From positions 3,100,001 through 3,164,000 of the forward strand of contig OZ244981.1 in assembly GCA_965223085.1 (NCBI GenBank): DNA of 64,000 bases. The letters run 5' to 3'. The notes below the pieces were generated by a model that had not been told where the DNA came from, searched no databases, and saw nothing but the letters and a program-made list of their open reading frames with translations. Numbering within the stretch: position 1 is the first letter of the stretch; each line of letters begins with the position of its first letter. The position numbers and the translations under genes were made by a program. Below, piece after piece: positions 18,283-25,591 of this stretch. The stretch comes from CBDCVO01 sp965223085. GTDB lineage: Bacteria > Pseudomonadota > Gammaproteobacteria > Ga0077536.

Positions 18283-19167
18283 CTAAGCGAGTTCTCTGCG
18301 AAAGTTGAATTTTTCCCGTTCGAATAGAATCTTCGCAATAATAATATCGAGTATCGTGTGCACGCGTTTCTCTAGTTTACGGCGCGCGCGATAGTCGGCG
18401 GGTGCGAAATAATCGATACGCTCCGCCGTAGCTAAATCTCTACAGACAGCGATCGAGTTATCGTGGTGTGGCTTATGTACCGCGATCGCAAAACCGCCGT
18501 AGTTTTTCGTCACTGTCATGCAAGGCACATCGGTCAAGCCGTCACCGATATAGAGCATCTGCGTGAACGGGATCGCGCGCCTCGATTCCGGCATGTATTC
18601 ATTTATTGATTCACTCGTGTGCTCGAGCCCTTTGTTGATGCGAAACAAGTATTGAGTCTTGCTGGTGTCATTGATCACGACCGTCGGAAAGCACGCGGTA
18701 TCGTGATGGTTGAAATGATATCGTGACGCGTAGATGCGTTCGAAATACTGTTTGATGCTAATACCCTGGAGGATTTCGTCGAGCCCGGCAGAGATAATGT
18801 AATGACGCACTTTTACGCGCCCCTCCGATTTGTCTGCGACGTAGCGATTGAGGCGCGCAAACCAGGTCTTCACGCCGGGATAATATTTGATGGCGTTAGC
18901 GAGTTCGCGCAGCGCCTTTCGATTCAAATGCGCCTTATTGAGTTCGATTTTCTCTACTAGTAAACGCATATAAGTCAGGATGGGATCGCCGTCCGTTTTT
19001 GTTACTTCTTCTTCGACTTCGCGCCAAAACGAACGGCCGTCGATTCCGAGTTGGGGCAACACGGTATATTCCTGCATCGGTTGCGGCGTTAAAGTGCCGT
19101 CGAAATCGTAAATAATCGCGAGTGTGTTACGCTGAAAGCGCGATTTTTTTGAGTGCGTCTCGGTAAT
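18283..19167 (-). CDS. HAD-family hydrolase without a conventional start codon
   Basis: The 3' part from the ATG at 19077 encodes 264 residues, but the HAD motif I (YDFDGTLTPQP) lies just before that ATG in the same frame, so the true gene must begin earlier. Between the in-frame TGA at 19171-19173 and motif I there is no ATG, GTG or TTG; the only plausible initiator is ATT at 19167, which would give 294 residues, and this is the start used here. Other HAD segments are YIISAGLDEIL near 136 and the motif IV IGDGLTDVP near 215, counted from ATT. The family (YDFDGTL...MQEYTVLP) normally starts shortly before RNTLAIIYDFDGTL. The gene overlaps the macro-domain gene by about 40 bases. Rare ATT initiation, a lost start codon or a sequence error are the alternatives. 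Substrate unknown. Confidence 0.65.
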   Translation of the reverse strand: MTETHSKKSRFQRNTLAIIYDFDGTLTPQPMQEYTVLPQLGIDGRSFWREVEEEVTKTDGDPILTYMRLLVEKIELNKAHLNRKALRELANAIKYYPGVKTWFARLNRYVADKSEGRVKVRHYIISAGLDEILQGISIKQYFERIYASRYHFNHHDTACFPTVVINDTSKTQYLFRINKGLEHTSESINEYMPESRRAIPFTQMLYIGDGLTDVPCMTVTKNYGGFAIAVHKPHHDNSIAVCRDLATAERIDYFAPADYRARRKLEKRVHTILDIIIAKILFEREKFNFRRELA

Positions 19168-19660
19168 GAGTCAAGACCTCATCGTTAAAGCAAGCAAAAA
19201 TAATTTCCTGGAAAAAGTTCTCGCCGTTAACAATTTCCACAACCGTAGCAACCGCGATGGCACACGCGTCGGCGGGCGGATACCCGTAGACGCCGCAGCT
19301 GATCGCGGGAAAAGCCACGCGCGTGCACGCGTGGCGGCGCGCAAGCGCGAGGCTATTGCGGTAGCAGGCCGCGAGCAGCGCGGCTTCATCTGCGCATCCA
19401 CCCTGCCAGATTGGCCCGACGGTGTGAATCACGTAGCGGGCCGGTAGTCGATAGCCGCCGGTAATACGCGCTTCGCCGGTAGGACAGCCCCCAACGGCAC
19501 GGCATTCTGCCAGCAGTTCCACCCCCGCCGCGCGGTGAATTACACCATCGACGCCGCCGCCGCCGAGCAGCGTCTCGTTGGCGGCGTTGACAATCGCATC
19601 TACAGCCAAACGCGTAATATCGACGTTTCGTGCATTTAGAATTGATCGCGACCTGGTCAA
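19127..19660 (-). CDS. Macro-domain protein (ADP-ribose / O-acetyl-ADP-ribose hydrolase type)
   Basis: Macro domains bind ADP-ribose and many bacterial ones remove it from proteins or hydrolyse O-acetyl-ADP-ribose. This 177-residue protein shows the family landmarks DAIVNAANETLLGGGGVDGVIH, ECRAVGGCPTGEARIT, and SCGVYGYP near the end. A TTG at 19660 is proposed as the start because it overlaps the upstream phosphatase stop (TTGA) and gives a standard N-terminus (RSRSILNARNVDITRL). A longer start at 19744 would overlap the phosphatase by 88 bases. Neighbours are two HAD enzymes and a LOG-type hydrolase, all on one probable mRNA. Confidence 0.85.
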   Translation of the reverse strand: MTRSRSILNARNVDITRLAVDAIVNAANETLLGGGGVDGVIHRAAGVELLAECRAVGGCPTGEARITGGYRLPARYVIHTVGPIWQGGCADEAALLAACYRNSLALARRHACTRVAFPAISCGVYGYPPADACAIAVATVVEIVNGENFFQEIIFACFNDEVLTHYRDALKKIALSA

Positions 19661-20340
19661 TTGACTAACAACGTAGACAGATGTCGGGCAGCGCTCGCCA
19701 TGTCGGGCAATACAATATCTACTAAATTCCTCAGCGCCGCACACGGCGGCTTCATGTCGGGAATGAGGATCGTATACATACCCGCTGCAACGGCGGCGCG
19801 GGCACCGACATCAGAATCTTCAATAGCGACGCACTGTTGCGGCGGCACCGACAGCAGACTCGCTGCCCGCAGATAGATCTCCGGCGCCGGTTTCCCAGCC
19901 GTGACTTGATCGCCGGTGACCACGATCTCGAAATGTCGATCCATCTGCGCGTGAGTCAGCGCGAACTGCGCGTTCGAGGCCGTTGTCGACGTCGCGATGG
20001 CGCGAGGTGTTTGCCGCTCGGCTAATTGATGAAGGTAGTCGTGCACGCCGGGTTTGGGCGCAATGCCATGTTGCTGTGCGTGGGCGCGAAAGTTTGCTTC
20101 ACAGTGGTGACGAAAGGTCTCGAGGTCGAAGTCGGGGCCGAACTCGTCAAGCAACGCAGCGATGATATCATTTGTTGGCAAACCGATGAGGTTGCCGTAG
20201 AACTCATCGCTTAGATCCCGCCCGAGCGCGAGACCGGCGGCCTGGGCAGCGCGTCGGAAAAGCGGTTCGGTATCGATCAAGACACCGTCCATGTCGAACA
20301 CGATAGCGCTCGCAAACGGGATTACGCTACCCGCAGGCAT
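19657..20340 (-). CDS. HAD-superfamily phosphatase (beta-phosphoglucomutase-like)
   Basis: The 227-residue protein has HAD motif I VFDMDGVLIDTEP (nucleophile and acid Asp) near 14-26, a four-helix cap, motif II TSTT near 117, motif III Lys in GKPAPEIY near 149 and motif IV IEDSDVGARAA near 168. This pattern fits subgroup I phosphatases such as phosphoglycolate phosphatase or phosphosugar phosphatases. Its start overlaps the LOG gene by 14 bases and its end overlaps the macro-domain gene by 4. The exact phosphate ester is not deducible. Confidence 0.88.
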   Translation of the reverse strand: MPAGSVIPFASAIVFDMDGVLIDTEPLFRRAAQAAGLALGRDLSDEFYGNLIGLPTNDIIAALLDEFGPDFDLETFRHHCEANFRAHAQQHGIAPKPGVHDYLHQLAERQTPRAIATSTTASNAQFALTHAQMDRHFEIVVTGDQVTAGKPAPEIYLRAASLLSVPPQQCVAIEDSDVGARAAVAAGMYTILIPDMKPPCAALRNLVDIVLPDMASAARHLSTLLVN

Positions 20341-20881
20341 TGCTTAAGCCTTGCAGAAGTGGTGTTACCTCAGTTTCGATGATCAGTTTATCCCACTCCC
20401 CGGGGTCGCAAAACCCGGTCATGCCCAGGTGCCGGAACAGAGCTGCCCAAGGGGCAAAAAAGTCGTTGACGTTCAACAGGCCAATGGGTTTAGAGGTTTG
20501 GTTTAAAACTCGCCACGTGACCGCTTCGACAAATTCGTCCAGAGTACCGATGCCGCCGGGTAGCACTATAAATGCGTCCGCTAAATCCATCATGGTTGTT
20601 TTGCGTGCAAACAAGTTTTGCACGCGATGGTAGTTGCTCAGATCGGGGTGTAGTACTTCTTGGGCGCAGAGGAAATCGGGGATCACACCGGTGACAACAC
20701 CGTTATGATCGAGCGCGGCTTGGGCCAAGTGACCCATTAGGCCAACTTGTCCACCGCCGTAGATGAGGTGAACGTTTTGCTGCGCGAGTGTCTCACCGAG
20801 GAGTTGTGCCGTAGCGGTGTAGCGCGGGTCGTTACCTTCCCTTGCGCCACAGAATACGCAAACTGAACCGAGTGATTTCAT
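20327..20881 (-). CDS. LOG-family nucleoside 5'-monophosphate phosphoribohydrolase
   Basis: LOG proteins hydrolyse N-glycosidic bonds of (modified) adenosine or other nucleoside monophosphates, releasing ribose 5-phosphate. The 184-residue protein has the LOG signature PGGIGTLDEFVEAVTW near 109-124, the N-terminal VCVFCGAREGNDP and GGGQVGLMG near 42. These proteins were once misannotated as lysine decarboxylases. The ATG at 20881 overlaps the upstream stop in ATGA. Macro-domain and phosphatase neighbours suggest a nucleotide or ADP-ribose metabolism context. Confidence 0.88.
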   Translation of the reverse strand: MKSLGSVCVFCGAREGNDPRYTATAQLLGETLAQQNVHLIYGGGQVGLMGHLAQAALDHNGVVTGVIPDFLCAQEVLHPDLSNYHRVQNLFARKTTMMDLADAFIVLPGGIGTLDEFVEAVTWRVLNQTSKPIGLLNVNDFFAPWAALFRHLGMTGFCDPGEWDKLIIETEVTPLLQGLSNACG

Positions 20882-21498
20882 GGATCGACGCGCTTACTAG
20901 CGGGCTCGGGGCCGATGATCCATACGAGCTCGCCCGTTAATACCCGCCATTGCGCATCGCTTAAACGCGCTAAGTGCACGAGACGTGCCGAGCCGCACTC
21001 GGCGCCGCAATAGTATTCAATGTAGACGACGGCATTACTATCGTTGTTAGCGAAACCCACGCGCGAGACCCTCAACACGCCGGGCGCGTTCGGGTAGCGA
21101 CGCTTAAAACGAGTCCAAGCGGCTTCCGGATCGGGGCCCTTAAACAACACCCGGTGCTGTTCGGGGTTCAGTATTTCGTAGGGTTGCTTCAAAGTGAACG
21201 CTGGCAGGATGCGGCTTCGCTGCCGATTGCGATCTTGCCAGTCTTGGATCGCTTCCAGGGGTATTTCGAGGCGCTCGGCGAGTGCTGTAGACGCCTCGCT
21301 GCTAGCGGTCGTTGGCGCCGGTGGCATGGCGGTTTCTGCGATGATAACGACCTTTTGGTTTGCATTATTCAAGCCGTGCGAAATAACGCTCGAAATGACA
21401 GCGTATTCTTCCGGCGCTGTCATTTCTGGGAGCGCTGCAAGCGCAGAGACGCTGTGCGCCAAGAGCCAGCTTAGGGTGGCGAGAAGTTTTGACTTCAA
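20878..21498 (-). CDS. Hypothetical secreted protein
   Basis: No family is recognised. The protein has about 206 residues and begins with a probable Sec signal peptide (KSKLLATLSWLLAHSVSALA). A pair of cysteines appears in EYYCGAECG, and the region around NNDSNAVVYIEYY looks like a beta-rich part. A TTG at 21498 is chosen: it overlaps the upstream stop (TTGA) and puts the signal peptide at the N-terminus; the longer frame from 21663 runs through the preceding gene in another frame. It sits between a membrane protein and a LOG hydrolase, coupled to both by 4-base overlaps. Confidence 0.65.
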   Translation of the reverse strand: MKSKLLATLSWLLAHSVSALAALPEMTAPEEYAVISSVISHGLNNANQKVVIIAETAMPPAPTTASSEASTALAERLEIPLEAIQDWQDRNRQRSRILPAFTLKQPYEILNPEQHRVLFKGPDPEAAWTRFKRRYPNAPGVLRVSRVGFANNDSNAVVYIEYYCGAECGSARLVHLARLSDAQWRVLTGELVWIIGPEPASKRVDP

Positions 21499-22265
21499 AC
21501 TTGGGCGCTCACGGTAGGGGCTTCGATGCCGAATATTTCGCGGTACATGATTCCGATTGAGATCAGCATCATCGGGACGGTCCAGATGATCCCAATGATG
21601 GTAAACATACTCAAAAACAGAATGATCCACATCACCACCACCGTGGCAAACACAGCAAACCAATGACGTGTCACCGCACGCCTCGAAGTCTCCATTGCTT
21701 GCCAGGGGCCAAAATCTTTTTCTGCGATCAACGGCAGCGTGAAAGTATAGGCGATGCTCAAGTAGATGCCGGGCAGTATAAACAACATGAGCCCCAGGCT
21801 GGTTAGAACCGAGATGAGAAGTGCGGCGACGATGACGGCGAGCACGACATGAAAATAGCCGAACGCGTTGGCGAAGCTAATCGGCAAGTTTGCCGCGCGT
21901 CGTATTCCCAACATTAAAAACCCCACTAGAAACGGGTAGACTACAGCTGTCGCGAGTAGTTGCACGAAGATTCGCACCCCGATGCCGACGCTGTCCGCAG
22001 CGAAAGCACCCGGCAGGAGTACGGCGAGCCCGGCGCCGAAAATCATCATCGCAAGTAACACGACGATGCCCGCAGACCAAAATACGCGTTTGGCGCCCTT
22101 GGTTTTTTGCCACGCCTCGCTGATCACTTCGCCGACGAGAAAATGGTAACGACCTGCAAGCGCATCTTCGACGTTGCCGCCGATGCGATCGCTAATGCTG
22201 CGTTCCTGTAACTCCGAGTTTGGCGTTTGGTACGGGTTTGCATTCTCAGTAGGTTCCTCCATCAT
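21495..22265 (-). CDS. Multi-pass membrane protein of unknown function
   Basis: The 256-residue protein has a hydrophilic N-terminus of about 65 residues (NPYQTPNSELQ) and then about five to six hydrophobic segments, e.g. VFWSAGIVVLLAMMIFGAGL, VVLAVIVAALLISVLTSLGL and FAVFATVVVMWIILFLSMF. The LPGIYLSIAYTFTLPLIAEK segment recalls YciC/DUF975-like membrane proteins, but that is only a resemblance. The start could be ATG 22265 or the next ATG 22262. It lies 32 bases downstream of an MmgE/PrpD gene and overlaps the secreted-protein gene. Confidence 0.75.
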   Translation of the reverse strand: MMEEPTENANPYQTPNSELQERSISDRIGGNVEDALAGRYHFLVGEVISEAWQKTKGAKRVFWSAGIVVLLAMMIFGAGLAVLLPGAFAADSVGIGVRIFVQLLATAVVYPFLVGFLMLGIRRAANLPISFANAFGYFHVVLAVIVAALLISVLTSLGLMLFILPGIYLSIAYTFTLPLIAEKDFGPWQAMETSRRAVTRHWFAVFATVVVMWIILFLSMFTIIGIIWTVPMMLISIGIMYREIFGIEAPTVSAQV

Positions 22266-22297
22266 GTCCGTACCTCGCTAATTCCAGTGTGTTTCGT

Positions 22298-23692
22298 TTA
22301 TGCTATGCAAATCGCGTTTGCGAACGCCCCTAGATCGGCGGCACTGTCCAGATTCAAAATCGCCTCTTTTATCTGGCGCGCACGCGCCGCATCGCAGGAG
22401 CGTGCCGCATTGACGTTGAATTTTTCCACCACGTCGTCTTCGCTGAGCGGATTTTCTCGCGCGCCTCGATTGACTTGCTGCCGATAGCTCAGTGTGCGTC
22501 CGTCGTCCGTCGTGATCTCGATGGCGCCGGAATAGGCCGTAGGATAAGCTGAATCCGGATCGGGCGCATAGCTAACGCGCCGGGCAAGAGCCCGGATCGC
22601 AGGGTCTGCTAAGGCATCCGCGGTCAGTTCGTCGAGTCCGAAACGTCCCCGGATAAGCGTTGCGGCGAGCAAATAATACAAACTAAATTGGGCGTCATAC
22701 GCATTAGCCGGCGCGAGCTTGGTGGCCGGGGGCTCACATACGACGGGCACCGCGTGGGGGTGGATCAAGGCTTCTACGTGCTGAATGCGATCCGGATCGA
22801 GACGGTGTTGGGCGCGCAGCGCCAGCGCGCAGTCGGCGAAGGCATGAATGAGGTGGCAAGCAGGGTAGGGTTTGAAGGATATGTTCATTACCTCCCAGGT
22901 ATCGCCGAGACCCTGGGTGACGTCGCTAGGATTCCACTGGTGGTCTTCGCCGAGCAATAAGTTGACGAGTCCAAAGCGCCCTTCAATGGGTTGCTGCGGT
23001 CCGATAAAACCGGCTTTTGCCAGATGCGCAGCGGTGATCCCGGCGACCGCCGCCCAGCCGGGATGCAGGCGCTTGGTCCAGGCGCCGTCTGTGAGGAACT
23101 CCAAATTTCCGGACGCGCAGCTCCAGGCAATGCCGAGCGCGGCGGTAAATGCGGTGGCGTCGATATTCAGCAAATAAGCGGCGGCGGCGGCCGCTCCGAA
23201 CGCGCCGACGAGACCGGTAGGATGCCACCCCGCCTGCTGTAACGACCCGCGCGCAATGGCACCGATGCGGGCATCGACCTCGATAGCGAGCAGATAAGCC
23301 GCGAGCGCTTCGCGACCCGTGGCACCATTTGCTAGCGCGCACGCGAGCACGGTTGGCACGGCGCTCGCCGAGCAGTGCACGACGCTGTCGCTGTGGGTGT
23401 CGTCGAAATCAAGACCATGCACCAGCACGCCGTTGAGCAAGGCGGCGTCTCGTAAAGGTAGGCGCAGTGCTTGGCCAATTACCGGGCTTTCTCCCGCGCC
23501 GCCAAGGCGCTGCAAGGCGTTACTGGTCGTTTGCGCGAAATCGTAATCGACTGCAGCGAGCCCAACACCAATCGTGTCGAGAACGGCGAGTTTCGCGCGT
23601 TCCAAGACCGCCTCGGGCAGCGCATGAATGTCGATGCCTTGCGCAAATTTCGCGAACGTCGCCGCAATGCTATCGGGGTTCTTTAGGATCAT
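22298..23692 (-). CDS. MmgE/PrpD family protein (2-methylcitrate dehydratase-like)
   Basis: PrpD-like proteins dehydrate 2-methylcitrate or related acids, or act as aconitate-type isomerases. The 464-residue protein shows the family features: ERAKLAVLDTIGVGLAA near 36, GTxVHGLDFDDTH-like NGVLVHGLDFDDTHSDS near 91, and SFKPYPACHLIHA near 270. The ATG at 23692 has GAGGAAAC just upstream; an in-frame start ten codons earlier has no such site. The genes after it are on the same strand within 32 bases and may be co-transcribed. No prpB or prpC is near, so propionate catabolism is not assured. Confidence 0.88.
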   Translation of the reverse strand: MILKNPDSIAATFAKFAQGIDIHALPEAVLERAKLAVLDTIGVGLAAVDYDFAQTTSNALQRLGGAGESPVIGQALRLPLRDAALLNGVLVHGLDFDDTHSDSVVHCSASAVPTVLACALANGATGREALAAYLLAIEVDARIGAIARGSLQQAGWHPTGLVGAFGAAAAAAYLLNIDATAFTAALGIAWSCASGNLEFLTDGAWTKRLHPGWAAVAGITAAHLAKAGFIGPQQPIEGRFGLVNLLLGEDHQWNPSDVTQGLGDTWEVMNISFKPYPACHLIHAFADCALALRAQHRLDPDRIQHVEALIHPHAVPVVCEPPATKLAPANAYDAQFSLYYLLAATLIRGRFGLDELTADALADPAIRALARRVSYAPDPDSAYPTAYSGAIEITTDDGRTLSYRQQVNRGARENPLSEDDVVEKFNVNAARSCDAARARQIKEAILNLDSAADLGAFANAICIA

Positions 23693-23782
23693 GTTTCCTC
23701 TGCCTTCTGCTCGCAGGGACACTGCACTAAAATAGTTTACTGAGAGTAGCTATCTACTCGTTATCGTCTAAATCACCCCTAT

Positions 23783-24631
23783 ATGATAAAGATAACTCGC
23801 GTTATCGGGTACGCGCTACTGACATTAGTGCCGTTAAAAACAGCTTGGGCGTGGGACGTCGCTGAGCAGTGGGCCGAAGTAATGCGCCTGCAAGCGCAGC
23901 GTGGTCAGGCGCTACCCGCGCCGTCGAGCTATGGAATGCCTTTGTCGCTCGAGGAGGCCTACCGCGTTCAGTATCGATTGACTCGAGCGCTGGCGCCTCC
24001 GGAGGGAATAACGGGTTACAAAATTGCGTACAGTAGCGTACTGAACCAAGTGCGTGCCGGATTGAAACATCCGGTCGTTGGGGTACTGTTCACTCGCGCA
24101 CATCTCGTTCCCGAGGCTGAGATCGATTTGCGGCAGTTTACGAATTTACAAGTACGCTTGGAACTCGGTTTTATTATGTCGCGGCGCGTACGGACGCCAA
24201 TATCATCAGGCCGAGCGGCTTTGCAAGCCGTGAAGCAAGTCGTCCCCGTAGTGCATTTCGTGGCCCCCATGCTTGAAGGACCAGCACCGCCACGGGCCGC
24301 GGATAGCGTCGCCGCGAATCTCGGCACCGATCGATTAATAATCGGTCAGGCCCATCCGAGCCCCAACCACGACAATATCAACAGTTTAGTCGCCGAACTC
24401 GCGTACGGTGGCGAAATACTCGATCGCGGCGCGGGGCGCAACATTATGGGTGACCAATTGCGAGCGTTGGCGTGGCAAATCAACGAACTACTCCGACGTG
24501 GCTATGGGATCAAACGCGACCAGATCTTGTTGACCGGTGCGCTGGGCAAAAACACGCCCGTGCGCAGCGGGACTTATACGGCACGATTTAAGGAACTCGA
24601 AAACATCACGTTCGTCGTTGTCGCGAAGTAG
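23783..24631 (+). CDS. Exported 2-oxopent-4-enoate hydratase-like (FAH superfamily) protein
   Basis: The 282-residue protein resembles 2-hydroxypentadienoate hydratases (MhpD, DmpE). Family landmarks are ITGYKIAYSS near 74-83 and DQILLTGALGKNTPV near 250. Two features are odd. First, it begins with a clear Sec signal peptide (VIGYALLTLVPLKTAWA), whereas known hydratases are cytoplasmic. Second, where MhpD has the metal-binding E-x-E (IEAEIALVL), this protein reads VRLELGFIM, so the first Glu is Arg; and by eye the third ligand position (VLPALEVVG) appears as VVPVVHFVA. The metal site may be altered or lost. It is transcribed divergently from the MmgE/PrpD gene. Confidence 0.75.
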   Translation: MIKITRVIGYALLTLVPLKTAWAWDVAEQWAEVMRLQAQRGQALPAPSSYGMPLSLEEAYRVQYRLTRALAPPEGITGYKIAYSSVLNQVRAGLKHPVVGVLFTRAHLVPEAEIDLRQFTNLQVRLELGFIMSRRVRTPISSGRAALQAVKQVVPVVHFVAPMLEGPAPPRAADSVAANLGTDRLIIGQAHPSPNHDNINSLVAELAYGGEILDRGAGRNIMGDQLRALAWQINELLRRGYGIKRDQILLTGALGKNTPVRSGTYTARFKELENITFVVVAK

Positions 24632-24648
24632 GGCAGGTCTACTCGGAC

Positions 24649-25455
24649 TCAGTGCAGGCCCCGATCCCGTACGATTGTGGCGGCAATTTCTTCGATCGAA
24701 ATGGTCGTGGTGTCTAGGTATTGAATGCCGATGGCGCGGTATAAGGCCTCGGCCTGCGCGACTTCCGCCCGGCAGCGTGCCAGGGTCGAGTACTCACCGT
24801 GCGGACGGCGCTCGTGACGAATGCGACTGAGCTGCTCGGGCACGATGGTTAAACCATAGAGCTTGTCACGAATTGGCTCGAGCACGTCTGGGAGGCGCAC
24901 GCGGTTGAAATCATCATCGGTGAGTGGGTAGTTCGCGGCCTTAACGGAGTAGTGCATCGCCAAGTACAGGCAGGTCGGTGTTTTCCCGCATCGCGAGACG
25001 CCGACCAAAACGATGTCTGCTTGGCTTAGATCGCGTTGGTGCAAACCATCATCGTGTTCGAGCGTGAAGTTTAGCGCATCGAGGCGATTTTCGTAGACTA
25101 AGCTATCTCTAATACCGTGCATTCGGCCGGCCGTATGTGACGATTCACAATCTAATGCGGCTTCTAGCGGTTCAAGAAATGTTCCAAACAAGTCGAAGAC
25201 ATATTCATTGGCAGATGCGATGATGTACTGTGATGCTGGATCGGTAAGCGTGCTGAACACTAAGGGTTGAACGCCGTCCTGTGCGGCCGTCGTGCGGATC
25301 ATTTCAGCAACGCTGCGAGCGCTACTTTGATTGGTGACGAAGGGGATCGTTCGCGTCACAAATTCAATATCTGGGAATTGTGTCAACAGGCTCTCGCCCA
25401 AAGCCTCAACGGTGATCCCGGTACGGTCCGATACAAAGAAGGCGCGTCGTTTCAT
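24649..25455 (-). CDS. ppsR: PEP synthase regulatory kinase/pyrophosphorylase
   Basis: PpsR (DUF299) phosphorylates and dephosphorylates PEP synthase with ADP and phosphate. The 268-residue protein starts MKRRAFFVSDRTGITVEAL, has the nucleotide-binding P-loop GVSRCGKTPT near 152-161 and the typical C-terminal IQYLDTTTISIEEIAATI. The ATG at 25455 is chosen because the usual family N-terminus follows it; the reading frame upstream adds unrelated residues. It is divergent from ppsA, with 136 bases between them that must hold both promoters. Confidence 0.95.
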   Translation of the reverse strand: MKRRAFFVSDRTGITVEALGESLLTQFPDIEFVTRTIPFVTNQSSARSVAEMIRTTAAQDGVQPLVFSTLTDPASQYIIASANEYVFDLFGTFLEPLEAALDCESSHTAGRMHGIRDSLVYENRLDALNFTLEHDDGLHQRDLSQADIVLVGVSRCGKTPTCLYLAMHYSVKAANYPLTDDDFNRVRLPDVLEPIRDKLYGLTIVPEQLSRIRHERRPHGEYSTLARCRAEVAQAEALYRAIGIQYLDTTTISIEEIAATIVRDRGLH

Positions 25456-25591
25456 GGTCGTATTTTCATCTGTAGCATTACCGCACGGCGCACTAAGGTG
25501 TGCGAGGCGGTTCGCATGCTGCGATCGATTCTTGGGTACAATGCCTGTACTAGCAAAGTGTGGCAAATGTTGAGGAATCTTTGGAGCGACA

